Position numbers and translations under genes: made by a program. From NCBI RefSeq assembly GCF_001905345.1, contig NZ_LFBV01000012.1, forward strand, positions 62,001 to 126,000: DNA of 64,000 nucleotides, given 5' to 3'. The notes under the pieces are model-generated. The model was given only the letters and a program-made list of their open reading frames with translations. It ran no database searches and was not told the origin of the DNA. Each line of letters starts with the position of its first letter. The first letter of the stretch is position 1. Of this stretch, positions 43,360-51,503 are shown piece by piece. Origin of the DNA: Streptomyces uncialis. Lineage in GTDB: Bacteria; Actinomycetota; Actinomycetes; Streptomycetales; Streptomycetaceae.

Positions 43360-45450
43360 TCAGGACTCGGCGGGGTAGATGTCCCGTACCTTGCCGTCGA
43401 GGTCGGCGGTCAGGTAGCCGCCGTCGTACTTGTCACTGAAGTAGACCCCGAGGGTCACCGGGGTGTCGAGGAGCTCGATCGGCTCGTTGACGACCAGATA
43501 GCGCGCGGTCGGTTCCTTGACGTTCAGGTCCTTCTCGGCGCGCTTCAGCAGCGCGGGCAGCACGTCCCAGTCGAAGTCGTCCAGGTCCATGGGCTGTTGG
43601 CTGCTCGCGAGGCTGCCGCTGATGATGCCCTTCTCCAGGCCCCGGCCGACGCGGTACGTGTAGCTGTCGTACCGCTTGTCGCTGCCCTTGAGCAGGACGT
43701 TCGCGGAGATGTGCTCCGGATAGACCGTGAACCTGCCGACCCGGTCCGTACCCGTCTCCTTCTCGATCGCCGCGACGGCGAGCCGGATGCCGTCCGGGGT
43801 GAGCAGGTCGGTGGCCCCGCCGCCGGGCCGGGGGGCGGTCGACGAGGGCGCGGCGGACGTCCGCTCACCCGACGGCGGGCCGTCCGCGGCGGGTTCGTCC
43901 GACGCCCGGTCGCCGCCCGAGGGGGAGGGAGTGGTGGCGGACGGTGTCCGGCTCCCGGCCCCGGCGCCCACGCTGTCACCGCTGTCACCGTCGGTGCCTT
44001 CCGGCAGGAACTGCCAGACGAGCGCGGCCGTGACGGCGATGCTCACCGCGGAGGTGCCGACGGCGATCCGCCGGAACCGCCGCGCGATCCGCTGGTCCTG
44101 GGGGGACCGGCCCTGGCTGGTGACGCCGTACGGGTCGGCGCCGTGGGTGTACGGGTTCCCGGCCGCGGCCCCGGCCGGGGGCGTCAGCCGGTACGAGGTG
44201 CCGTCGGAGGGCGGGCCGAACGCGGGCGGGGTGGGGGCACCCGTACCGGGCGCCGCGCCGGGCACCGGGGGCGAGGCGGACACCGGCGTGCCGGAACCGG
44301 GCGGGCCGAATCCGGGTGCGGCGGACGAACCTGTCGCGGCGGTACCGGGGGCGGCGAACGGGGCGGTGGTGGGCCGCGCGCCGGGCGCGGCCCCGCCCTG
44401 GGTCGTGCCGCCCTGGACCGGAAGGCCCTGGATCGGAACGCCCTCCACCACGCTCGCCAGCATCCGGTCGAAGGTCTCCGGATCGGGCCGCGCGGCCGGG
44501 TCCTTGACCAGCAGCGCCGTCAGTACGGGGGTGAGCGCGCCGGCCCGCTCCGGCGGCGGCAGCGTCTCGTTGAGCACGGCGGCGAGGGTCGCCAGGGTGG
44601 TGGCCCGGCGCAGCGGATGGTGGCCCTCCACCGCCACGTACAGCATCATCGCGAGCGACCAGAGGTCGGAGCCGGGGCCGCCGTTGTCGCCGGTGATCCG
44701 CTCGGGCGCCATGTAGTCGGGCGTCCCGATGATGGAGCCGGTGGCGGTCAGCGCGGTCGACTCGCGGATCGCGGCGATCCCGAAGTCGGTGAGGACGGGA
44801 CGTCCGTCCGGGCGCAGCAGCACGTTCGCGGGTTTCACGTCACGGTGCTGGATGCCGACGCCGTGCGCGGCGCGCAGCGCGGCCAGCACCTCTCGGCCCA
44901 GCGTGGCGGCCTCGGCGGGTGTCATCGGGCCGCGCGCGAGCCGGTCCTGGAGCGATCCGCCCGTCACCAGCTCCATCACGAGCCACGGATAGGTGTCGTC
45001 ACCGCCGTCCACGACATGGTGGATCGTGACGACGTTGGGGTGCTCGACACGGGCCAGCGCGCGGGCCTCGCGCAGCACCCGGGCGCGCAGCAGCCGGGCC
45101 GCCTCCGGGTCGTACTCGGCAAGCGCGGGGTCCGGCGGGCGCACCTCCTTGAGCGCCACGGCCCGGTCGAGGACCAAGTCCCTGGCCCGCCAGACCATGC
45201 CCATCCCGCCACCGCCGAGCCGGGCCTCCAGCGCGAAGCGCCCGTCGATCACCCGTCCACCGGAATCCCCACCGCTCATGGCCGGGAGCATACGAGACGC
45301 CGGGGCGGGGTCCGGCACCGGTGGCAGCGGGTTGATGGGGCCGGGGGCCGCCACGGGCCGGTAGGGGGTCGGGGACGTGCCGTACGGGGTCGGGGCCGCG
45401 TCAGTCCGGGTCGGGGGCGGGCGGTACGGGGTCGGGGCCGCGTCGGACAT
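43360..45450 (-). CDS. Serine/threonine protein kinase, membrane-anchored
   Basis: This is a 696-residue Hanks-type kinase with the ATG at 45450, chosen for GGGAG eight bases upstream. A Pro-rich N-terminal part with APTPYRP repeats precedes the kinase domain: GGGGMGMVW, catalytic Lys101, HRDVKPAN (about 202), DFG (about 222) and APE (about 248). A Pro/Gly linker, one membrane helix (about residue 490) and an extracytoplasmic domain of about 200 residues follow. It lacks PASTA repeats, so its signal is unknown. The 5' end overlaps the MFS gene by 50 bp. An ATG at 45279 is an alternative start. Confidence 0.9.
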   Translation of the reverse strand: MSDAAPTPYRPPPTRTDAAPTPYGTSPTPYRPVAAPGPINPLPPVPDPAPASRMLPAMSGGDSGGRVIDGRFALEARLGGGGMGMVWRARDLVLDRAVALKEVRPPDPALAEYDPEAARLLRARVLREARALARVEHPNVVTIHHVVDGGDDTYPWLVMELVTGGSLQDRLARGPMTPAEAATLGREVLAALRAAHGVGIQHRDVKPANVLLRPDGRPVLTDFGIAAIRESTALTATGSIIGTPDYMAPERITGDNGGPGSDLWSLAMMLYVAVEGHHPLRRATTLATLAAVLNETLPPPERAGALTPVLTALLVKDPAARPDPETFDRMLASVVEGVPIQGLPVQGGTTQGGAAPGARPTTAPFAAPGTAATGSSAAPGFGPPGSGTPVSASPPVPGAAPGTGAPTPPAFGPPSDGTSYRLTPPAGAAAGNPYTHGADPYGVTSQGRSPQDQRIARRFRRIAVGTSAVSIAVTAALVWQFLPEGTDGDSGDSVGAGAGSRTPSATTPSPSGGDRASDEPAADGPPSGERTSAAPSSTAPRPGGGATDLLTPDGIRLAVAAIEKETGTDRVGRFTVYPEHISANVLLKGSDKRYDSYTYRVGRGLEKGIISGSLASSQQPMDLDDFDWDVLPALLKRAEKDLNVKEPTARYLVVNEPIELLDTPVTLGVYFSDKYDGGYLTADLDGKVRDIYPAES

Positions 45451-47113
45451 CGGCCCCGCTCCCGGGGGTTGCCCCACCCGTGGCCGGGCCGCCGTCCCGC
45501 TCATGGCCCGGCTCGTGGCCCAAGTCGTGGCCCGGCTCGTGGCCCAGGTCATGGCCCGGCTCGTGGCCCGGCCCGCGGTCCAGGTCATGTCCGGCGGGCG
45601 CCTCGCTCCCCGGGCCCGAGCGCAGGGAGATCAGCAGCACGACCGCACCGAGGAGCGTGACGAACATGATCCAGACGGCGCCGACGTGCATGGCGTGGAC
45701 GAACGCGTCGTCGGCGGCCCGGGCGAGCGCGGGCCGGTCGGTCATGGCGGCGGCATGCCGGGCCTGTTCGGCGGAGACCCGCGCCTGGTCCCGTACCGGC
45801 CCGGGCATCCCGTCCAGCGAGGGTTCGACGGCGCGCCGGTAGACGATCGACATGATCGTGCCGCCGACGGCGATCCCGATCACGCTGCCGGTCTGCCGCA
45901 CGGTGTTGGTGACCGCCGACCCGGCACCGGCCCGGTCCAGCGGCAGTGTGCTGATCAGCGCCGCGGTCACCGGGCCGAGCACCATGCCGATGGACAGACC
46001 CTGGACCAGCAGCAGGAGCTCGATCCAGCCGAGGGGCGTCCGCAGCCCGAAGAGCCCGTACGCGCCCATGGTCAGCGCCGCCACGGTGAGGGCGGGCACG
46101 GTGACGAGCCGCAACGACCAGCGCCGCACCAGGTACGCGCCGAGGGGCGCCCCCAGGATCGCGCCGAGCGCGGTCGGGAGACCGGCCAGGCCCGCCTCCA
46201 TCGGCGAGTATCCGCGAGCGCCCTGCATGTAGAACGCGTTGTAGAAGGTGAGGGCGGACACGGCGAAGAGGAGCAGCCCGAGCGCCGCGTTGCCGCCGCC
46301 GAACGCGCGTCGCGCGAGCAGCCGGGGATCGAAGCTCGGTACCTTGACGCGCAGTTCGACCAGCACGAAGACGGCCAGCAGGACCAGTCCGGCGACGATC
46401 GGCGCCCAGACGTCCGTACTGCTCCAGGCCGGCACCTGCCCCGCGCGGATCAGCCCGTAGGCGAGCGCCGCGAGGCCGCCGATCGACAGCAGCATCCCGG
46501 CCGGGTCCAGCGGGCGCACCACGGGGCTGCGGAAGTCCGGCACCAGCAGGGCGATGCCGACCAGCGCCAGCACCACGACCGGCACATTGACCAGGAAGAC
46601 CGAGCCCCACCAGTAGTGCTCCAGGAGCACTCCGGCGAGCACCGGACCCACGGCCATCCCGGCACCGGCGGAGGTCGAGGAGACGGCGATCGCGGTCGAC
46701 CGCGCGGGGCCGGTGAAGGTCCACATGAGGATGGCCAGGCTGGCGGGCATGATCAACGCGCTGCCGACGCCCATCGCGGCCCGGGCGGCGATCAGCTGCC
46801 CCGCGTCACCCGCGTACGCCGCCCACACCGAGGACCCGGCGAAGACCACCAGCCCCGTCACGAGCACGGACCGGTGACCGTAGCGATCACCCAGCGCGCC
46901 GGCGGTGAACATCAAGGTGGCGAAGGTCAGCGTGTACGACCCGGTGGCCCATTGAAGCGCGGAGGGGGTGGCGTTCAGCCCATGGACGGGGTCCGCGAGG
47001 GTCTCCAGGGCGGTACTCAGGACGGTGTTGTCCAGCCAGATCAGCAGGGAACACACCATGAGAACGGCAAGAATCAACTGCCGCTCCACTTTCGGCAACG
47101 CAGACGCGGTCAC
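45401..47113 (-). CDS. MFS exporter, DHA2 (EmrB/QacA) family, with His-rich tail
   Basis: This 570-residue drug:proton antiporter is of the 14-helix type. The first loop has LIWLDNTVLSTALETLA, motif A is GALGDRYGHRSVLV, and motif C is AVSSTSAGAGMAVGPVLAGV. The last 60 residues are cytosolic and repetitive, with units of GHEPGHDLGHEPGH and ten or so histidines, which could bind metal. The GTG at 47113 follows GAAGAAGG. Three TGTCAATT-containing sites lie upstream; no dedicated regulator is adjacent. Confidence 0.9.
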   Translation of the reverse strand: MTASALPKVERQLILAVLMVCSLLIWLDNTVLSTALETLADPVHGLNATPSALQWATGSYTLTFATLMFTAGALGDRYGHRSVLVTGLVVFAGSSVWAAYAGDAGQLIAARAAMGVGSALIMPASLAILMWTFTGPARSTAIAVSSTSAGAGMAVGPVLAGVLLEHYWWGSVFLVNVPVVVLALVGIALLVPDFRSPVVRPLDPAGMLLSIGGLAALAYGLIRAGQVPAWSSTDVWAPIVAGLVLLAVFVLVELRVKVPSFDPRLLARRAFGGGNAALGLLLFAVSALTFYNAFYMQGARGYSPMEAGLAGLPTALGAILGAPLGAYLVRRWSLRLVTVPALTVAALTMGAYGLFGLRTPLGWIELLLLVQGLSIGMVLGPVTAALISTLPLDRAGAGSAVTNTVRQTGSVIGIAVGGTIMSIVYRRAVEPSLDGMPGPVRDQARVSAEQARHAAAMTDRPALARAADDAFVHAMHVGAVWIMFVTLLGAVVLLISLRSGPGSEAPAGHDLDRGPGHEPGHDLGHEPGHDLGHEPGHERDGGPATGGATPGSGADVRRGPDPVPPAPDPD

Positions 47114-48506
47114 GAATGCCTTCTTCGGATGCGATCGGGAATACCTGACGACCGGACCGTAGGCAGCCGATAGGCATCTGTCAATTCCCGGAGGTCCACG
47201 TAGAGACCCGGATATCCATGCGTCACCGAGGGCACGCCGACAACCCCTCTGTCAATTATTGACCACCCGAAAGAATCGCCCCTCCGGCGGCTCACGAGGG
47301 CATACCGCAGAGCGCCCTGTCAATTTCTGACCCTGCTTTTCCGACATCGCGCGCACTCCGTTTCGGGAGCCGGAATCGGGGCAGGGACGCCCGGCGCCCC
47401 CGGGCCCTGGCACACCCCCCGGCGCCGCCGCTCACCTCCCCACCGGGGCCCGACCGGTACCGCCCAGAACGACGAACCACCTGAACGGCAACACTGTGCG
47501 GACAGCTCGATCCACCAATCGGTTCGGCACACCGAAATTTCCGTCCCGAATATCCGCCGAACGAGAGGACCGGAATCAATCGGCTCAGCGGATCAAAATT
47601 CGCTGGAGGTATAGACGGAGGCTGCGGGACGGCCCAAAAGGCCGATAGCAGAGCGATATGACAGTTACGCCTAAGACATCCTTTCGGCGCTATCATCAAA
47701 TTCTGATCGCCCGGCTCCTCACTCACGAGACGATATGACCTCGGGGGCCGAGTTGAGCCGCTCCACCCCCGAAACATCCCACACGCTGCACGCCAGTGGC
47801 GTACGGAACGGGGACGTCGTGGGCGGCCAGTTGCCTCAACTGGGCGGGCCCCCGTCCGGAGAGCCTGGGGACGGAATCCCCATCAGGTCGCCTGGCTGCT
47901 CGGCATCTCCTGGCACAGGGTGCAGCGTCTGGTCGCCGCCGTCCTGGCGAAGCCGAACTGTCCGAACTGCACTCTCGCCGTAGTCAGGGCCATCGAGATG
48001 GGGCTCCTCACCTTGGGAGCCGACGGCGACGGACCCGGACGGCACACCTGGCGGAAGGTGGACCGCGGACGAGCACCGCTCGGCAGCCGAGCACTCAGCA
48101 CATTCACCGACGGGCTGCCGCTCTCAGCGAGCAGGCACCGGGCGCTCGTCCGGCTCGCACCCGAGCAGGTAGTGCATCACTCAGCGGCGCGGCCAGGCAC
48201 CACACAAAGCGAGCGCTGACGGTTACGTAGTTTGTAGGTCCCAGATTCGCATCCAGAAGGTGGACCTGAAGAACCGCAGGCGCATTCGCCGCAGAAGAGC
48301 TTGCGTGAGCGGAGCTGTTCTGTTGAAGAAGGGAGGCTGGTGATGCAGGCGCATCAAAAGACCCTGATGAGCCCCCCTTGAAACCAGGGACACTCGAATT
48401 TAAATATTCTTCACACGATTAGGCGACTCTCCCCATAAAGAATGCTTAGATCTTTTCGAATCCGCACACTTGACCAAGAACAGTCGGCGAATTCGCGGGA
48501 CGGGTC
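47114..48506. other. 1.4-kb AT-richer region with regulatory repeats and gene remnants
   Basis: GC content is visibly lower than in the rest of the window. Near the MFS start are three TGTCAATT sites (47,177; 47,250; 47,319), one forming the dyad GTCAATTATTGAC (47251-47263). A plus-strand frame (about 47,707-48,219) contains a helix-turn-helix-like stretch (HQVAWLLGISWHRVQRLVAA) and a CPNC motif but has no upstream start better than GTG at 47920; it may be a decayed gene. A degenerate tRNA-Thr-like segment lies at 48234-48290. Nothing else is supported. Confidence 0.5.
48234..48290 (+). other. Degenerate copy of the tRNA-Thr 3' end
   Basis: From GTAGGTC onward, 28 of 36 bases match the tRNA-Thr fragment at 49829-49870 plus the bases after its 3' end. 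The similarity continues (CTGAAGAACCGCAGG against CTGAAGGACCCCAGG). It is on the opposite strand to that fragment. It cannot fold as a tRNA and may be an old attachment site. Confidence 0.45.
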
Positions 48507-49499
48507 ATGTCAGATATTTTCGATCACATCGAATGGAAAGTTCGGGATATTTTTGGAGGAGAGCCGGCCTGTGCGCATGTGGGGGATGTCAAGGAGTGTG
48601 ACATTAAACGACATCCAACTTACTCGGAATTCCGCGCAGAGGCGATTTCTGCCGGGGTTCGGTCGGCCTCGACCTCACGCCTATGGGAGTCCCTGATCGC
48701 CATGGGAAGGTTGTGTGACCTGGACGGCGACGACACGTGGCGCTTGGTGATTCTTGACTGTATCGTTCCCTACTTCCGCTCGTTATCCGCAAGGATCTCT
48801 CGCGATTTTCACGTCGAGTGTGAAGACATTCGGTCGGCCATGGTGGCAACCGCGTTGGAAGTGTGGGACGAAACCGTTAGGGGAGTCGCACCACGTCACG
48901 TCAGGGATCGGATGGTCAAGGCAGCCTTCGAGGTGGCCTTCCGGCTGGGGAGCGCTACCTCTTCTGAGTACTCGATGGACGACGTCGAGATATTTGTTCA
49001 ACCTGAAGGCTCTTTTCTGGACTCCACACTGAAGGCTTCATCGATCATCGATGCCAGCAATATTCATGATGCCGATGTCGCGGAGCAGCTCAGAGGTGAA
49101 CGAATCGGGGAATTGTTTCAGCTACGTGGTTGCTCCGAAACCGTTCGAGATTTTCATGACGAACTTCGAACTGGCACCCGTTCAGGGTCAATCAACCAGA
49201 CGGTGAGGACCGGGCTTTCTCGATCCTGGTTCTCTGACCCAAACCTCTACTACTACGTCTCCGACCTCTACCCGTCGTTCATCGGACTCCGGGAAGCCGC
49301 AGACGTGATGGATATAGCCGAGTCTGCCGCGTATCGGCTCATCAGGGCCGGACAGTTTCCATTCCCCGCAGCACGAGCAGGACGAGGCTACAAGATCTCC
49401 GTGAAGGCCCTCATGCTCTTCAAAAGTATTCCGAATCCCATCGTCCATGTCGACGACGTGGAAAACGGCGCCCTCCACGCAGGCGGTGCTGCACTGTGA
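48507..49499 (+). CDS. Hypothetical protein with C-terminal excisionase/MerR-like helix-turn-helix
   Basis: This 330-residue protein is of unknown family. Codon third positions are less GC-biased than in neighbours, suggesting transfer. Residues about 60-130 are helical (WRLVILDCIVPYFRSLSARI, then DIRSAMVATALEVWDE) and faintly recall sigma-factor region 2, but I would not claim it. Residues about 254-310 look like a DNA-binding module of excisionase type (GLREAADVMDIAESAAYRLI, then ARAGRGYKISVKAL). It lies between the two tRNA-Thr-like segments, so a mobile-element regulator is a fair guess. GGGACGGGTC precedes the ATG. Confidence 0.7.
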   Translation: MSDIFDHIEWKVRDIFGGEPACAHVGDVKECDIKRHPTYSEFRAEAISAGVRSASTSRLWESLIAMGRLCDLDGDDTWRLVILDCIVPYFRSLSARISRDFHVECEDIRSAMVATALEVWDETVRGVAPRHVRDRMVKAAFEVAFRLGSATSSEYSMDDVEIFVQPEGSFLDSTLKASSIIDASNIHDADVAEQLRGERIGELFQLRGCSETVRDFHDELRTGTRSGSINQTVRTGLSRSWFSDPNLYYYVSDLYPSFIGLREAADVMDIAESAAYRLIRAGQFPFPAARAGRGYKISVKALMLFKSIPNPIVHVDDVENGALHAGGAAL

Positions 49500-49786
49500 T
49501 CCATTGTGCCGTCAGGGGAGCTTGCCACGGCCGGTATAGACCCAGAGCCCACCCAAATTCGGGAGTCGAAGGTTTGGCGCCACGCGCTGATGTGCATCGA
49601 CTCCCCCGTTGGTCCCGTCTTCCCTGATCAGAGCACTACAGACGGTCCAGTGCGACGGGGCTGTGTGGCACCGTCGGCTTGTCCGCGCGCTCCCACCGGT
49701 CCAGGCTCTGCGCACATGCGCTCCCCTTGGGTTGGCCAGCGCAAAGTCAGGGCTCCCGCCCATCGAGAAACCGCCCCCGAACAGCG

Positions 49787-49821
49787 AAAAACCCCAGGTC
49801 ACGGCGAGTGAGTCCTGGGGT
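49787..49821 (-). terminator. Rho-independent terminator of the former tRNA-Thr gene
   Basis: On the minus strand ACCCCAGG and CCTGGGGT form a hairpin followed by TTTT. It stands eight bases after the tRNA 3' end. This is the one classic T-tract terminator noticed in the window and indicates the native downstream side of the tRNA gene. Confidence 0.75.
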
Positions 49822-49828
49822 CCTTCAG

Positions 49829-49870
49829 AGCCGCCTTCGGGATTCGAACCCGAGACCTACGCATTACGAG
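49829..49870 (-). other. tRNA-Thr(CGT) 3' fragment, probable attachment site
   Basis: On the minus strand the sequence reads CTCGTAATGCGTAGGTC, then CGGGTTCGAATCCCG and AGGCGGCT. That is the anticodon loop (anticodon CGT), variable region, T arm and acceptor 3' strand of tRNA-Thr. Bases before the loop no longer pair with the 3' anticodon stem, and no D arm or 5' acceptor exists. The identity stops exactly at the anticodon loop, where tyrosine integrases often cross over. It is best read as an att scar with the element to its right. Confidence 0.75.
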
Positions 49871-50040
49871 GGCCTGCAAGATCATCCCCGGTGGTGCTGG
49901 GCGGTGCCGCAGAATCCTGTTTCCGCTGATCAGAAGCTTGTAGCCTTGATCGGCGTGATGCCTGGTCCGCCCCCGTGTCACTCAGTCCGCTCACGCAGCG
50001 CTCACGCAGATCGCAACCGTCGCAGGCTTGATTGGCGGCT

Positions 50041-50721
50041 TCAGATCACCGTTGAGGGCGAGTGCTTGTTCAGGTAACTCTTGAAGGTCTTCCTGATCTC
50101 TGCCTGGAGATAACCCGCCTGCGGCGAGTTGGGCACCACGTCACGCTCGAAGCCTCGCTTCCGAGCATCGAGGTACCTGACGATGCTCGGTGAACCGATG
50201 TTGGAGACGAAGAGCTCGCTCTGAGTACGGATGTCGGCGCGCAAGCCCTCAAAGTTCCGCGCCAGCCCGATGCCGAGGTTGGACACGTAGTACTTGCACT
50301 CGACGATGAGGATGCTCTGACTTCCGCGCGGCTCAACGCCCTGTTCACGGCTCAAGGCCGCTTCCTCGGCAGGCAGCACCAACACGTCGCATTCGTGGAG
50401 AACACCTGACGAGCCGGTCACGAAGACGCCAAGGTGGACTTCGAGGGCGGGGGCGCCGTCGAACTCGATCACAGCGTGGGTGAAGGGCTGACTGTCCCCG
50501 TAGAGATGACCCGGCCCTGTCCGGAATACGAGGTTATTGACCTTCGCCCCGTAGACGTCTTCGTACCTGACGGTGGCACCATGACGACTCGCGGTAGCCA
50601 CGATCAGTGAGAAGATGAATCCTTCGTAGACATCGGACGGCTTCGACGCGGCATCATACGAAATCGTCCCCGCCGCCAGAAAGCTCTTGATCTCCCCGAT
50701 CAGCTGATCGACCGCAGTCAC
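50041..50721 (-). CDS. PD-(D/E)XK nuclease-like protein of the Mod-Res operon
   Basis: This 226-residue protein belongs to no family I recognise. It carries a nuclease-fold pattern: Glu94 in PALEVHLG, Asp112 in HECDVLVL and the E-x-K pair Glu141/Lys143 in ILIVECKYYVS, each next to hydrophobic strands. That spacing matches Mrr-like and other PD-(D/E)XK proteins. The GTG at 50721 overlaps the upstream stop (GTGA), so it is coupled to the previous gene. As last gene of the type III-like restriction operon it may be an accessory nuclease or sensor. Confidence 0.7.
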   Translation of the reverse strand: MTAVDQLIGEIKSFLAAGTISYDAASKPSDVYEGFIFSLIVATASRHGATVRYEDVYGAKVNNLVFRTGPGHLYGDSQPFTHAVIEFDGAPALEVHLGVFVTGSSGVLHECDVLVLPAEEAALSREQGVEPRGSQSILIVECKYYVSNLGIGLARNFEGLRADIRTQSELFVSNIGSPSIVRYLDARKRGFERDVVPNSPQAGYLQAEIRKTFKSYLNKHSPSTVI

Positions 50722-51278
50722 CTCCGCACCTCCCGCGACACCTCAGTCACCAGTTGACTGACTCGTTCACGCCGTTCCGTGGGCACCCGGTTCACCAGGA
50801 TCTCCGTTCGGCTGCGACGCGACCGAGTTCTTTCGTCTGGTTCGAACACGACTCCCTCAACCATGGTGCGGCGGCCGTCGTCACCGCCGGGCTCCGCCTG
50901 AAGCGTCTTCAGCGTCTCCCGTTCGATCTCAGGCAGTTCGACAAGCACCCGCCTCACCGCATCAAGCAAAAGCTGGACACGTTCCTGGTCCGTCATGGCT
51001 CGCGTAGCGATAACCAGCGTCCCTCGCTTACGCGACGCCTCATACTCGCTGGCGCCGAGCAGGTTCCGATCCACCACCTCGTAGCGGAGCGCTGCCGATG
51101 CCGGCGTTGCGGCATGGGACTCATCACCGCGGCGTTGGGGGCGCCGACGCAGGATTTTCTCCTCTGGCACACCTGCTGCGATCGCGGCATCGACATCGTC
51201 GAGAACCCAGGCCAATGCGGTTCCTTGTAGCGCTTCGCGGAGCGCCTGCTCAGTACGGCGCAGTTCGAACGGGTTCAC
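50718..51278 (-). CDS. Unknown protein of the Mod-Res operon
   Basis: This 186-residue soluble, charged protein has no recognised domain. Its N-terminal half (VNPFELRRTEQALREALQG, then LAWVLDDVDAAIAAGVPEEK) is helical. The middle has strand-like RKRGTLVIATRAMTD. The C-terminus is Arg/Glu-rich, suggesting nucleic-acid or protein contact. The GTG at 51278 has GGGGG a few bases upstream and is preferred over the frame start at 51320. It overlaps the next gene by four bases. A perfect hairpin separates it from res. Confidence 0.7.
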   Translation of the reverse strand: MNPFELRRTEQALREALQGTALAWVLDDVDAAIAAGVPEEKILRRRPQRRGDESHAATPASAALRYEVVDRNLLGASEYEASRKRGTLVIATRAMTDQERVQLLLDAVRRVLVELPEIERETLKTLQAEPGGDDGRRTMVEGVVFEPDERTRSRRSRTEILVNRVPTERRERVSQLVTEVSREVRR

Positions 51279-51327
51279 GCTTCCCCCTTGCCTAGAAGAC
51301 CTACGGCCGTTGATGCTCATCGCCTTG

Positions 51328-51359
51328 TGGCGCGCCTGTCACTCGTGACAGGCGCGCCA
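51328..51359. terminator. Strong hairpin between res and the two downstream genes
   Basis: Perfect 15-bp arms (TGGCGCGCCTGTCAC and complement) enclose a 2-nt loop, with no T-tract. It may attenuate transcription or protect mRNA ends, so that mod-res and the two accessory genes are expressed at different levels. Confidence 0.55.
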
Positions 51360-51503
51360 TGCCGAGTATCTGACGACTGGACGGTGGTGTCGCCGCCTGG
51401 AATGGCAGGTAACCGATTCCCCAGACCAGAGGCGCCCGGCCTTGAATACCCAGGCGCCGGGTCCACCGTGGTACCGCCCAGTCCCCTCACGCAGTAAGGA
51501 TGT

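Noticed and set aside
47292..47777. Minus-strand 161-codon frame
   Set aside because: Mixed composition with no domain and no ribosome-binding site. It overlaps the region with regulatory dyads upstream of the MFS gene.
47920..48219. Small plus-strand gene with HTH-like and CPNC motifs
   Set aside because: The helix-turn-helix-like part lies upstream of the only usable start codon, and the tail is low complexity. It may be a decayed gene, so it is mentioned only in the regional entry.
49829..49910. Functional tRNA-Thr gene
   Set aside because: Only the 3' half is present. The bases that should form the 5' anticodon stem, D arm and 5' acceptor strand do not match or pair.
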